Shown piece after piece: positions 47,849 through 57,630 of a stretch of 64,000 nucleotides of DNA (position 1 is its first letter; the number at the start of each line of letters is the position of its first letter). Origin of the DNA: Tigriopus japonicus. Its lineage: Eukaryota > Arthropoda > Copepoda > Harpacticoida > Harpacticidae. Made by a program: the position numbers and the translations under genes. The DNA is taken from the NCBI GenBank assembly GCA_010645155.1, contig CM021312.1:9560182-9624181 (forward strand). Direction: 5' to 3'. A model generated the notes under the pieces. The model was not told the origin of the DNA. It saw only the letters and a program-made list of their open reading frames with translations, and made no database searches.

Positions 47849-48401
47849 NNNNNNNNNNNNNNNNNNNNNNNNNNNNNNNNNNNNNNNNNNNNNNNNNNNN
47901 NNNNNNNNNNNNNNNNNNNNNNNNNNNNNNNNNNNNNNNNNNNNNNNNNNNNNNNNNNNNNNNNNNNNNNNNNNNNNNNNNNNNNNNNNNNNNNNNNNNN
48001 NNNNNNNNNNNNNNNNNNNNNNNNNNNNNNNNNNNNNNNNNNNNNNNNNNNNNNNNNNNNNNNNNNNNNNNNNNNNNNNNNNNNNNNNNNNNNNNNNNNN
48101 NNNNNNNNNNNNNNNNNNNNNNNNNNNNNNNNNNNNNNNNNNNNNNNNNNNNNNNNNNNNNNNNNNNNNNNNNNNNNNNNNNNNNNNNNNNNNNNNNNNN
48201 NNNNNNNNNNNNNNNNNNNNNNNNNNNNNNNNNNNNNNNNNNNNNNNNNNNNNNNNNNNNNNNNNNNNNNNNNNNNNNNNNNNNNNNNNNNNNNNNNNNN
48301 NNNNNNNNNNNNNNNNNNNNNNNNNNNNNNNNNNNNNNNNNNNNNNNNNNNNNNNNNNNNNNNNNNNNNNNNNNNNNNNNNNNNNNNNNNNNNNNNNNNN
48401 N
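47849..48401. other. Assembly gap (553 N)
   Basis: Unknown bases. The 212-259-codon frames across it are artefacts. Confidence 0.98.
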
Positions 48402-48462
48402 TTTTTTTTTAGTGTTTCTGAATAAATAATTGTATTCTTACATAATTTGATTTTTTTTCCTT

Positions 48463-48512
48463 GAATATGATTTAAATGTTTGGCCTTTAAAATAAAATAT
48501 TTTCGGCCGTTA
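48463..48512 (-). mobile_element. Remnant of the 7802-8496 hAT-like MITE
   Basis: Reversed, CGGCCGAAAATATTTTATTT and TAAAGGCCAAACATTTAAAT match the left end of the element at 7802 with a few changes; the terminal TAGAG is degraded. The other end is lost in or before the N gap. Confidence 0.6.
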
Positions 48513-48696
48513 TCCTTATGATTAGAGAGGCAAATAAAGTGCAAATAAACAATGTAAAATGTAAAAATTGTCAAAAAATGACACAAAAATGTACATAAGA
48601 TGTCAAAAAATGCAAATAAAAGCGGAAAATTATGTTAATACAATAGGAAAAATGCAATGAATTGCAAAACATGTTGGTATAAATGGATCACGCCGA

Positions 48697-48890
48697 GACC
48701 TGTGTCAAGATCAGTGTATCGACTTTTAGATGGAACTGGTGTAGTTCCGAAATGAAAAAAAATTTCGAAGCCGCCTCAGATCCAGATCGTTGCAACGTCT
48801 GGATCAAATCTGATTGTATAAGACTCATATAGGGTTTTATAGAAATACTTCTAACATTACAACATTCGTTTTATTGAGCTTTCAGGTACC
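48697..48890. repeat. Dispersed repeat related to 50707-50900
   Basis: Shared ordered pieces: CGAAATGAAA..., CAGATCCAGATCG, GACTCATATAGGGTTTTATA and TAACATTACA. Diverged; element type unknown. Confidence 0.4.
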
Positions 48891-48894
48891 ATTA

Positions 48895-50120
48895 TTTGGG
48901 GGGGGGAGGGCCGGATTTTTCAATACCGCTACAAGGAATGGGATTCCCTTTAAAGAGAGTTAATGATTATTATAGTTTCAAAAAATAAAGTTTATATGAA
49001 ATTTGATCTACCAATGAGTTACTGTTGGCAGATCTATACAACCCTTGTATAGTGGGTTGGTCAGGAATAGTGTTTAAAAATTGGTCCAATCCTGCCTTAA
49101 ATGTTATTTGAGGATCAGCTCCTCATATTCCCGACGAAAGCAAATAGGCAACAAATTGAACAATGAAGGAGCCCGATAAAGAAGAGAGGAGCACTTCATT
49201 GTTCGAACTAGCCTTGATTCCTTAGGATTTGGAGGTGCTCTCAGAGCGCACGTAAAACCTCTACGATCGCTACAACTGATCTCAAATCCTGGGTTAGGAC
49301 AGAGCCCATGAATGCTCTTGAAAACATACAGTATCAGATACCTTTTATACCTTCTCTGAGTACTGTACAACCCTAACTTCTGGAGCCTCTCCCAATATGA
49401 GAGCTCTCTCATTCCTGTGATGTTCCTAGTAAAACATCTTTGGACCTGCTCGACCTTTTGCAAACCTGCTGAACTCATTGGAGCCCAAATGGGTGAGGCA
49501 TATTCAAGATGCGGCTGGACAATCGACTTGTACAGAGTTAGCATCGTAATACTATCTCTGGACTTGAAAGTGCGATAGATCCAGCCACATGTTTGAAATG
49601 CCTTCCCCACTTTCAACTGGATATGCTCATCGAACTTTCCATCATCTTGGATGGCAAATCCTAAATCCCCCATGGACAAAACCTGTTCAATGTCACAACC
49701 TCCATTGTCTTTGAGTGGAACATCTAATTTTGACGCCCCATACGTCATTGTGCGGAAATTCATCCCGTTTAATGCCATGTTACTCTCGCCAACCCAAGAG
49801 TAGATTTTCTCCAAGTCCTCAATTAAATATTTTGAGTCCTGACCATTACTTCCACAAACTAATTTTGTGTCATCAGCATATGAAGAAATATTGGCTTTTG
49901 TTCTAAACTTCTGGAGAGGAGCAATAAAGAGAATAAACTACAGCGGACCTAAAATTGAACCTTGAGGAACACCTGACTTGACATCACACATACCGCTAAA
50001 AGATCCTTCGACTTTAACTATTTGCTTCCTTTCGCTCATAAAACTGTCAATCCAAGTCAGAACCTTACCCTGGATCCCGAACTCTCTGAGTTAATCGAGC
50101 AAAAGACCATTTTATTCAGG
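48895..50120 (-). pseudogene. Non-LTR retrotransposon (LINE) reverse transcriptase fragment, inactivated
   Basis: The minus strand encodes the palm and thumb of a CR1/Jockey-type reverse transcriptase: FGIQGKVLTWIDSF, SGVPQGSILGPL, SSYADDTKLV (YADD catalytic motif near 49870-49885), [19 protein letters not shown] and SYWERLQKLGLYSTQRR. Breaks: in-frame TAA at 50091-50093, TAG at 49938-49940, and a frameshift near 49115, after which the frame resumes with LNTIPDQPTIQG. The 3' tail (TCCCATTCCTTGTAGCGG) resembles the tail after 14565. The 5' part is missing, as is usual for LINE insertions. Confidence 0.85.
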
Positions 50121-50706
50121 TTAAATGAATTACCTCTTATTTTATTAAAATTCTGGGGTGAATCGCGGTGGGTTCTGGTTCTGGCTTTGTGGGTTTTTGG
50201 ATTGGTTTGTGCTTTGTTGGTCCAATTCAAAATGAACCGACCTCCAAAGTGATCCCATCCAATACTGAGCCCACTTATGACTCAAATGAGTATTATATGA
50301 CTCATCCACCAATATATAGAGGAGAAAAAATAAGGTAGAAACCCAAAAATGCAGGTAAAACTTGGAAAAAGAGAGCATAAATGCAACATATTGTAGGTTT
50401 AACTAAGATATAATTTGCTAAATGAAAAATAATTTCCACACAACCACCATTTTTTATCGTTTTTGTCAAAATTAGCAAAAAATGCAAAAGAAGCTTTTTA
50501 CATTTTTACCTCCCTACTTCTGATTCACAAATCAAAGCTTGCTCGAGTGTAATCTAAGCTAACCACACCAAACTTTTTGTGAGCCAAAACGGTTAAAAGT
50601 TGTCCCAGAGGAAATAAGTCGACATTTTTTAAAAAGAATCACACAACCTTGATGAAGGGCGCGTTGCATAATCCTGGGTCGTTCCAAAAAATATTGCACT
50701 AAAAAC

Positions 50707-50900
50707 TAGGGATGGGTTGGGTCAAGATTTTGCGATTCCGGGTAAGGGTCGGTTTGGGGACTTTTCACATCGAATCAGTTCGGAACCGAAATCAAATTTT
50801 TGGACCCACATCAGATCCGGATCAGATCGTATTGGGCTCATAGAGGGTCTTAAAGAAACATTTTCCAATATCATTAAGCTTCTTTTCACACTTGTCATCA
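50707..50900. repeat. Dispersed repeat related to 48697-48890
   Basis: Shares CATCAGATCCGGATCAGATC and GGGCTCATAGAGGGTCTTAA-type pieces with the region before the LINE pseudogene. Confidence 0.4.
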
Positions 50901-51004
50901 GTGTTTTTAAGATGAATGACAATTTTAAAATAGAATAATAATGCCCTTCTTTCTAGATAAGCCCATGGGCTTCTAAAGATATTTCTAGTGGAACATGCAA
51001 ATAC

Positions 51005-51160
51005 GCAGGGAAAAGGTATCTTTCTACCATGACCTTTTTACCGTGTGACCTCTTTACCGTGACCGTTTTACCTTGTGACCTTTTTACCGTGAATGCTTTA
51101 CCCTATGACCTTTTTACTTTAACCTTTTTTATGGTGACCTTTTTACCAACAATCATTTTG
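51005..51160. repeat. GTGACC degenerate tandem repeats, cluster 2
   Basis: Eight or so ACCTTTTTACCGTGACC-like units with a period near 15, ending ACAATCATTTTGCCAACC. Same unit family as 40424-40515. Confidence 0.65.
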
Positions 51161-51360
51161 CCAACCTACCAAGCAGTCATCCACCATTCAGTAGTCTAGA
51201 AATCTATGGTTCGAGCTATTGAAGTTCGGTGCAAGCTCACAATAAGAGTATCCCAAAGTTTACCCAAAGTACACCACCTATCATTGTTAACATGTCTTGT
51301 AATAATACGTTCACAAAACAAATTGAGATCAAGCTCTTGCTATTTACATGTATACCTTTT

Positions 51361-51366
51361 TTTATT
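51361..51366 (-). promoter_or_regulatory. Candidate polyadenylation signal of the minus-strand gene
   Basis: AATAAA on the minus strand, 39 bases beyond the TAG at 51408-51406 of the four-exon gene. Confidence 0.5.
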
Positions 51367-51405
51367 TGGCACATTGATATCTTTGTCGTTTGTTATGCAC
51401 TAAAG

Positions 51406-51660
51406 CTAGATCTGTCTGTGATAAACTCTGCAAATATTCTTGTAAAACGTGGATGACAACATGGACTTGAAGTTTTGGGAAGGTGTGGGTTTATTATTGC
51501 TGGAGGAGGACCCGTTGGAACCGGAATCCTCTCGACGGCGAACGAAAGCCAAATGGGTCATTTGATACGGAGTGTACTTCTGCTGGGACCGCTCCAGAAC
51601 CCCTGTGAGACAATAGCCAAGATGGAAGTCCTCAGATGAAATTGCGCTGGTCAGCGTGAG
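51406..51660 (-). CDS. Unrecognised gene, exon 4 (terminal)
   Basis: Residues 185-268 and TAG. Acceptor TTCTTGTAG after a long pyrimidine tract; ISSEDFHLGYCLTGVLERSQ, then a Ser/Asn-rich linker and a basic end (FYKNICRVYHRQI). Confidence 0.72.
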   Translation of the reverse strand, partial: LTLTSAISSEDFHLGYCLTGVLERSQQKYTPYQMTHLAFVRRREDSGSNGSSSSNNKPTPSQNFKSMLSSTFYKNICRVYHRQI

Positions 51661-54600
51661 CTACAAGAACACAAAGAGAGACAACTGTTAAGATGATGGA
51701 GTTATATTGAAGGTTTGAGTGAGAATCTTTTGCATTTCACAGGGTCATCCGCATCAAGTGTCCCATGTCCAGCAAAGAACTACTCGAAACACTATAACGT
51801 CACACTTATATTATAGAAATACCAATTAAATTGGATAGTTTATTGCGACAAATTATTTTCGTCATTACGGCTACAGAAATACGTCATGTGATAAGAGTGA
51901 TGGTGATCTCCACAGATCGAAGAGATACAGGTATCTGATGAGCTGGAATGAAACTCTGTTTTTGTGCATGTCAGATAGTGATCCGTGTCAAAAATTTCTT
52001 TGAAGATGCGCCTTCGTTGGTTAGGGTTAGTTGGAATGTTCGAAATAATACGGCTTCTCCAAAAGCTGGAGGGAATCAGAGGGATAAAATCCAAAATTGG
52101 AGGTTCAGGGAAGGCGTCAAAAAGAGTGAAACGAATTCCCGCGTATCCGGGGCCAAGGTTAATGTTTGATGTCCGGTGTGGGGCAAGTTGTTTTAACCAA
52201 GTTTCTAGTGTTGTGGTGGAGGTTAAAAAATGAGTTATTGCATTGTTAGAAATGTATGGAATTCCAAGGTATCGTTTTAGAAATTTCGTAAGAATGGCGT
52301 TGGTTGAATTCCACATGTTCTGTGATATTGCTCCACAGATCCATACAGGCAGAGCATATTCAAATATCGGAAGAATGTATGTTTGAAAAACCTGCATGAC
52401 TAATGTGAAAGGGAGGAGGCGTAAGTTTAAACGGGGGAAAAGAAATCCAATTCGAGCACGAGCCTTGAGGTTGATGTCTCGTAGATGTGATGATGAGACC
52501 AGTTGTGACGAAAATTTGACCCCAAGATAGTTAAATTCATTCACTCTTTCGATCTGAGAGGACATGAAAGAAAATGAACATGCTGGTAATCGTCCTCGGT
52601 GAAATACCATAATCTTTGTCTTGTCAGTGTTGACTTCGAGAAGATTTTCACGGCAGTAATCACTTAGATAGTTTAGCGCGTCTTGTAAGTCTTGTGCTGA
52701 ATCTCCCATCAGAACTAAATCATCCGCGTACATGAGAAGCGGGATTCTTTTCCGATGTAGCCAAACCCCTTTGTGTGTCATTTTATCGGGTAGGTCATTG
52801 ATGAACAGGTTGAATAAAAGGAAACAACCGAATAAAAGGAAACAGCTATAGGTACATTCATAACAAATCTTACTGAGATTGAGGTGCTTATTTAGAAACT
52901 AAAATTTTGTTTCCACTCAAATTACGCACGCTCTATTTTGAAAAATCAACCTTGCTTTGACTGCCCATGACATAGTCTATTTGTGACTGGATTGCTTGGA
53001 TGAAAGGAATAAAATGTTGGGAAATTACTTCTACTTTTCCTAATATTGTAACCAAAAAGTCGCTTTGACATTGTACAAAAATTTAGCAGTACTTTATGGC
53101 CTTGCCATAAAGTACTGCTAAAGTTGTTAACTATGGATTACTGCTTTTATTGTCAATGTTTAAACCACTCTAAAAACAAGTGTAAAAAAGAGTATAGGCG
53201 TTAAAAGGAGATAAAGGAAGAAAGAGGACGAGATATGCATTCATTATGAGTCCAGTTAAAAGAAATATATTTTTTTCATATATTTTAGTTCCAGATGCCA
53301 TGTAACGGCTGATATTTCAAGGATGGGCACGCTTTTCTGTTTTATTAGGGATTTTTTATAATACCGGTAAGAGAAATAGAACTGGAATTAATTGCAAAAA
53401 ATGACCATGTTTTATAATTTCGAATTTTTCGTACAAGAAGGAACAAAATGAGCTGATTTTGATTTTCAAAAATCTATCCTTAAGTGTTGAAACTTGAGAT
53501 TTTGAGTGAGAACTTGAGCAACTCAACCAAAAAAAATAGTGGACTTTGTAGGGGTGTTAAAAATACGATAAAACTTCGACTACCCGATTTTTTACACGAA
53601 CCATCTACCTTTTATAAAAGAGGATTTTCATTTGTTCGATCAGCAAGAAATGCGAATTTTAAAGAGTTCACTTCAACATTCAGATAAATTTCTCTTTAAG
53701 ATTTCGCGTTTCATTATCTCATTTTTTTTTCGTTTTCCATGGCTAGCGGTTCTTCCCAAAATGTTTCTCAATGTTTCTATATTTTCCTTATCCTTTGTGC
53801 AATTCTTCATTTTCAGTCTCCAAGCTCTGTTCTTCCGATAAGTATTTTCTAAAATTATAGTTTATATATGTGAACTGAAATACAATTTGATCAAGGTTTC
53901 AATTAGTAAGCTCTTTGACTAAAAAGCGAGAACTAAAAAACAGGACAATAGATCCAAGTTCCATTCACAGTCTTTATCAGACAAGAAAAAGAGTTCATTA
54001 GCGATCAAATCTGATTGGATTCGTTCGGAAAAAGCTACACATCTATCCTTGAAGACGTGTGCTCAAGATTCTGCAAAAGAAAGTCCTTTTAATGCCTAAT
54101 TGTTGGAAAATGTTGAAAAAAAATTAAGGCCTCTAAGTCCAATCGTTTTTTTTTTTTTTGCAAATATGAAAAAAGCACGATTAAAAACATTCTTTTAATA
54201 AAGTGATGGTCGTTGATGTTATGTTTTTAGAAAAATACGTTCTTTAGCTTCATTCTGGGAAAACCTCGTCCAAATAAAAAGGTTTAAAGAATAGGCAAAA
54301 AACCTGCATGACAAATTAAAAGCAGTATTGCCACTTTAATTGACACTTCACCATGTCGGCATGGCCAAAAACCAACTTTTGGCTCTATTTTCGTATTCAG
54401 TTCAAATTTAAATATTTTTTGTCTGGGTCCAAAACAAGGAACAACCCAAGTTTTAAAGCCGTCTGTGAAACAGAGGTTGCAAGTTTATTCATTGAAATCC
54501 ATGTTGATGTTCGTTCGTGTTCCATTAGGAAAATATGAAATATCCTAAAATGTCCCTTATAATGTATATATAAAGTATGGCGTATCTAAGAGCATTGTAG

Positions 54601-56280
54601 TACATAATGCTCCAATGTATTTTGAAGAATTCCCTCGAGATCTTGATTGTTTACCTTGAAGTATGGATCTGAATCCTTGGACGGATGTTTCTCATGGAAA
54701 TGACCACGGATCCATATTGTGCCCTTGCCACAATTGTCCACCATTTTGCCATAACCAAATCTTCTGCAAAGTAAAAGAGGTCAGAAAAAACTCCCCTTCA
54801 ATGGGATTATATGCTATTGTAAAAACCTCACCTTTTAGTGCCCGATACTTCAGATACGATGATTCGGTTTGATTTCCACCATGATGGTCTCAACGTGAGA
54901 TAACTTTGTCCGGCAGTTTCTGCCCAAGATTCTTCCACGTGAAGGTAAACCTGGAAAGAGAGGGAAAACTAAGTTTTAGTGGAAACGAAAGATTGGAGAT
55001 TCTACAAACTTGAAAAATAATGCATCTTAAGAACTGTCAAAAAGGCTTTTGAAGGTTAGATTTTCCAATAGACTGCGATGAATTGAGTCAAAAATAAAAT
55101 TTGAAAAAGTCAAAATCAAATTAATAGATACCAAAAACAGTTTTTAAGTTCAAACACATATTAATTTGGTGCCATTTTAGGTCGTTCATGATTAGATTTT
55201 AGATTCTTTTTTGCGACATTTCTTATAGTTTTTGACTTTGACTCGCTTTGAAAGCGATCTTTTTCTCTCATATGAATATCTAAAAAAGACGAAAAACACC
55301 ACGTTTTATTCAGGCGAAAACACAAAACATAATTTTTGAGGTTTTTAAACAAAACTTTTGCATCTTTGTCCTTCAAATCAGGCTTCGCACGAAACCGTTT
55401 AACTTAGCAATGAACTAGAAATGGTTTATTTAAATATATAAAATGATCCCTTTAAGGTACAAAAATCTACATAAACACTACATGACGTCATAGTCAATCC
55501 CATCCAGTTCAGGCAAATAAAGTTTAAAGCCAAAAAGATCTTATAGATTTGTGTTGGTTCTATTTCATCAATTAAACTGTAATATTTTCGATTGATTTGG
55601 ACTTTATATACTATGGACTTACTTATTAACTAACTCAACCAAAACAAAACCAAACGTGAAACAAAACAGCAAGTTAGGAAAACAGCCAAAAAATGTTTAA
55701 CCAAAAAAAACATAATTGACATTTTCTAACAAAAAATAAAAATAATTTTTAAAATTACAGTACCACTTGTTTGCCATGTTTTTTTCATATTTGTAGGTTT
55801 ATTTGCTATTGCGACTTTTTTTAAATACTTTTGAGGGAGTTTGTTGATTAAAGGCTTGTTTGGGCAGCCAGCCGGCGGTTTACTCATGTTTCGGCAGAAT
55901 TGTTGACAACCGTTCAGCTGATTTTTTGGTGCGTCGTTGCCTTGCCTCGCACTCACGCACGCGACAATTTTAGTACATTGTGCCCTCTGGCGAAATGTAA
56001 TGGTAAACCTGAGTTTGTCGCCCTCCTTGGTTTGGACCTTCAGTTGTTTCCATTCCAGTATTGAAGTCTTCCTTTCCGAAGAAATCAAGTGACAACTCCC
56101 GTTATTAAAGCTTGTAGTGAAGAAGATTGAGAAGACACCGACTGTCCCCGTTATGTGCGTGGAGCAAATTTTGAAATTCAAATCCCCAGTCAATTTCATG
56201 CATCCAATTTCACAGCCCATCAACCCCGTGATGGATGAGATGGGTAAAAGATCCATTGCGTTGGTGGATATCCCGAACAT
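51406..56280 (-). CDS. Unrecognised four-exon gene, 268-residue protein
   Basis: Assembled by eye from exons 56280-55957, 54950-54832, 54763-54655 and 51660-51406: 324+119+109+255 = 807 bases, all phases consistent (0, 2, 0), with strong splice sites and an AATAAA 39 bases after the stop. I do not recognise the family. The protein is not hydrophobic, with no clear signal peptide or membrane segment. It alternates short beta-like stretches with conserved-looking Trp, Gly and Cys (GCEIGCMKL; VYLHVEESWAETAGQSYLTL; RPSWWKSNRIIVSEVSG; GTIWIRGHFHEKH; DFHLGYCLTGVLERSQQKY), suggesting a beta-sandwich, and has a serine/asparagine-rich tail. The ATG at 56280 is preceded by an in-frame TGA two codons upstream; a start at the second Met (residue 9, context CGCAATGG) is possible. 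A LINE sits in intron 3 in the same orientation. Confidence 0.7.
51739..51830. repeat. Dispersed repeat, left half of LINE-interrupted copy
   Basis: Matches 42291 onwards up to AATACCAATTAAA, where the homology breaks at the LINE 3' end. Confidence 0.6.
51831..52832 (-). mobile_element. 5'-truncated non-LTR retrotransposon, reverse transcriptase C-terminal half
   Basis: An uninterrupted 313-codon minus frame (52781-51840), preceded in frame by LLFNLFINDLPDK. It has the YADD motif (LLMYADDLVLMGDS, near 52720-52745), NTDKTKIMVFHRGR and FNYLGVKF, and ends with a Cys/His-rich tail (CTKTEF, CISSICGDHHHSYH, YFC). It belongs to a different clade from the copies at 13826 and 48895. No internal stop, so relatively young, but truncated within the PLLFNLFINDL block. 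It lies in sense orientation in intron 3 of the minus-strand gene. Confidence 0.88.
52833..52950. repeat. Dispersed repeat, right half of LINE-interrupted copy
   Basis: Homology to 42291-42496 resumes at TAAAAGGAAACAGCTATAGG and continues to ACGCACGCTCTATTTTG. Confidence 0.6.
53082..53122. repeat. Perfect 19-bp hairpin with 3-base loop
   Basis: TTTAGCAGTACTTTATGGC, loop CTT, then its exact reverse complement. In intron 3 of the minus-strand gene. The loop is too small for a normal microRNA precursor. Confidence 0.85.
54655..54763 (-). CDS. Unrecognised gene, exon 3
   Basis: Residues 148-184. Acceptor CTTTGCAG, RFGYGKMVDNCGKGTIWIRG, HFHEKHPSKDSDPYFK, donor AAG/GTAAAC. Phase 2 in, 0 out. Confidence 0.75.
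54832..54950 (-). CDS. Unrecognised gene, exon 2
   Basis: Residues 109-147 plus two bases. Acceptor TTTCCAG, VYLHVEESWAETAGQSYLTL, donor AAAAG/GTGAGG. The next intron is only 68 bases. Confidence 0.75.
55957..56280 (-). CDS. Unrecognised gene, exon 1
   Basis: Residues 1-108, from ATG 56280 to donor TGC/GTGAGT (55956-55951). Includes GCEIGCMKLTGDLNFKICS and DKLRFTITFRQRAQCTKIV. The open frame continues past the donor only through low-quality sequence, which supports splicing here. Confidence 0.65.
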
Positions 56281-57180
56281 AATTCATTTTTGCCCCTAGT
56301 CTCTCCGAAAGAGTTGCTCAGATCTACGAACAAACTCGCCCATTTTCGATGGAGTTGACGTTGGGTCAAGGGAAGATGGATTGCATGCATTTCCAAATGA
56401 CGGAAAACCATTGAGGAGGTTGTTGAAATACCCCCTATCAATATTGAATGCTCATCACGATTCCTAGGTTGTTCTAGGGTTCCCGAAAGGGAACCCAAAA
56501 ATCTGGGATGGGCCAGTTCGGTGCTTATCAAACCGATTTAGAAGGGAGTCCTGGTACAAGACCTTCAACAACATTCTGGTCCATCCAAAGTGACCCAAAA
56601 GCTAAGCAAATATTGATGGACAACTTGAGGAGAACGAGAAGCTCTTGGCTCAAAACATCTTCCGAGAACTCGAGAAATTCACGGGGATGAATGGTTTTGA
56701 CTCGCTCATATTTGGGCACGACACCACCCAAAGGAAGAGGAGATTTGGAGGGCTTTCAAGGAAATAAGATGGTGCTCAAAAGGAAAGGAAACAAGGGAAT
56801 GTCTCTTAAAAGCATCAGATTTGGGACTAGAATCCATTAATCTAAGTGGAAATCTAGCTGAGTCTCGTTCCAAGTGCCAAAGTTCCACGTTCCCAGCGAT
56901 CGGAAATGGTACGATGTATTTGAACAACTAAAGAGCAATTGGAAACTGGTATTGACTTTAGAGTTGTGTCGAAACAGCTTTTTACCCGAAACCGTAAACA
57001 ACAAATATTTTTTTTAATGAAGGGTTGATCCTTAAATAGCTTTGAAGGTATGCCTAAACCAAAATCTTGGATGCTAATCATTCTTTCGTTATTGATTTTC
57101 ATAGTGCTAGATCATAGTGTAGAGTGAAGATATCATTTGGAAACCGAAGCCGAGGGCATCACTAGGACCCGGAATTTATA
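56281..57180. other. Upstream region of the minus-strand gene; no further exon recognised
   Basis: Several overlapping short frames on both strands, none with a recognisable motif. A perfect hairpin GGGTTCCC-GAAA-GGGAACCC lies at 56477-56496. The stretch may include the 5' UTR and promoter of the 268-residue gene, but I see no TATA or initiator I would trust. Confidence 0.35.
56477..56496. repeat. Perfect 8-bp hairpin with GAAA tetraloop
   Basis: GGGTTCCC, GAAA, GGGAACCC; a very stable GNRA-type hairpin if transcribed. 197 bases upstream of the ATG of the minus-strand gene. Confidence 0.7.
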
Positions 57181-57630
57181 TCGTCAATAATATACAGTAT
57201 TTTTCTCCTTTGTTCCTCGATTTTTAAAAATATTTCTGCTCTTTTGAGAAAAATATGAAATATTTTTTTTTTTCACTTTTAGCATGAAACAATATTTCAT
57301 ATACTGTAACTACGGTCATATACGCAAAAACTGCGCCATCTATTGAGGCAAATTGAAAATTATATTGATAAATCAGTTGTGTCAAATGTGCCTCCAAAAA
57401 CGACCTATTGTATTAGACTTACCAAAAATATTGGATTTGCCGCAACCACTCCAAAAAAGATAGGTTAGTGCGCACAGACGAAATTGCTAAATAATATGGT
57501 GTAGTTAAGAAATATTTTTTTTAAATATCCGGCTAGTTTTCAATATTTCGGCCTTTTTAAGAAATTATATATTTGATATTTTCTCATTTTTTGTCAATTA
57601 TTTTTCCGGGCCCTTGTCATCAATTACTGA
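57180..57630. mobile_element. Dispersed AT-rich element, copy 2 of the 32242-32745 type
   Basis: Shares TTCCTCGATTTTTAAAAATA, GCGCCATCTATTGAGGCAAA, CTCCAAAAACG and the right end ATTTTTCCGGGC with 32242-32745, same orientation. Limits approximate. Confidence 0.6.

Noticed and set aside
47735..48586. Frames of 212-259 codons across the second N gap
   Set aside because: Almost entirely unknown residues; only the first 38 codons (LINE) are real.
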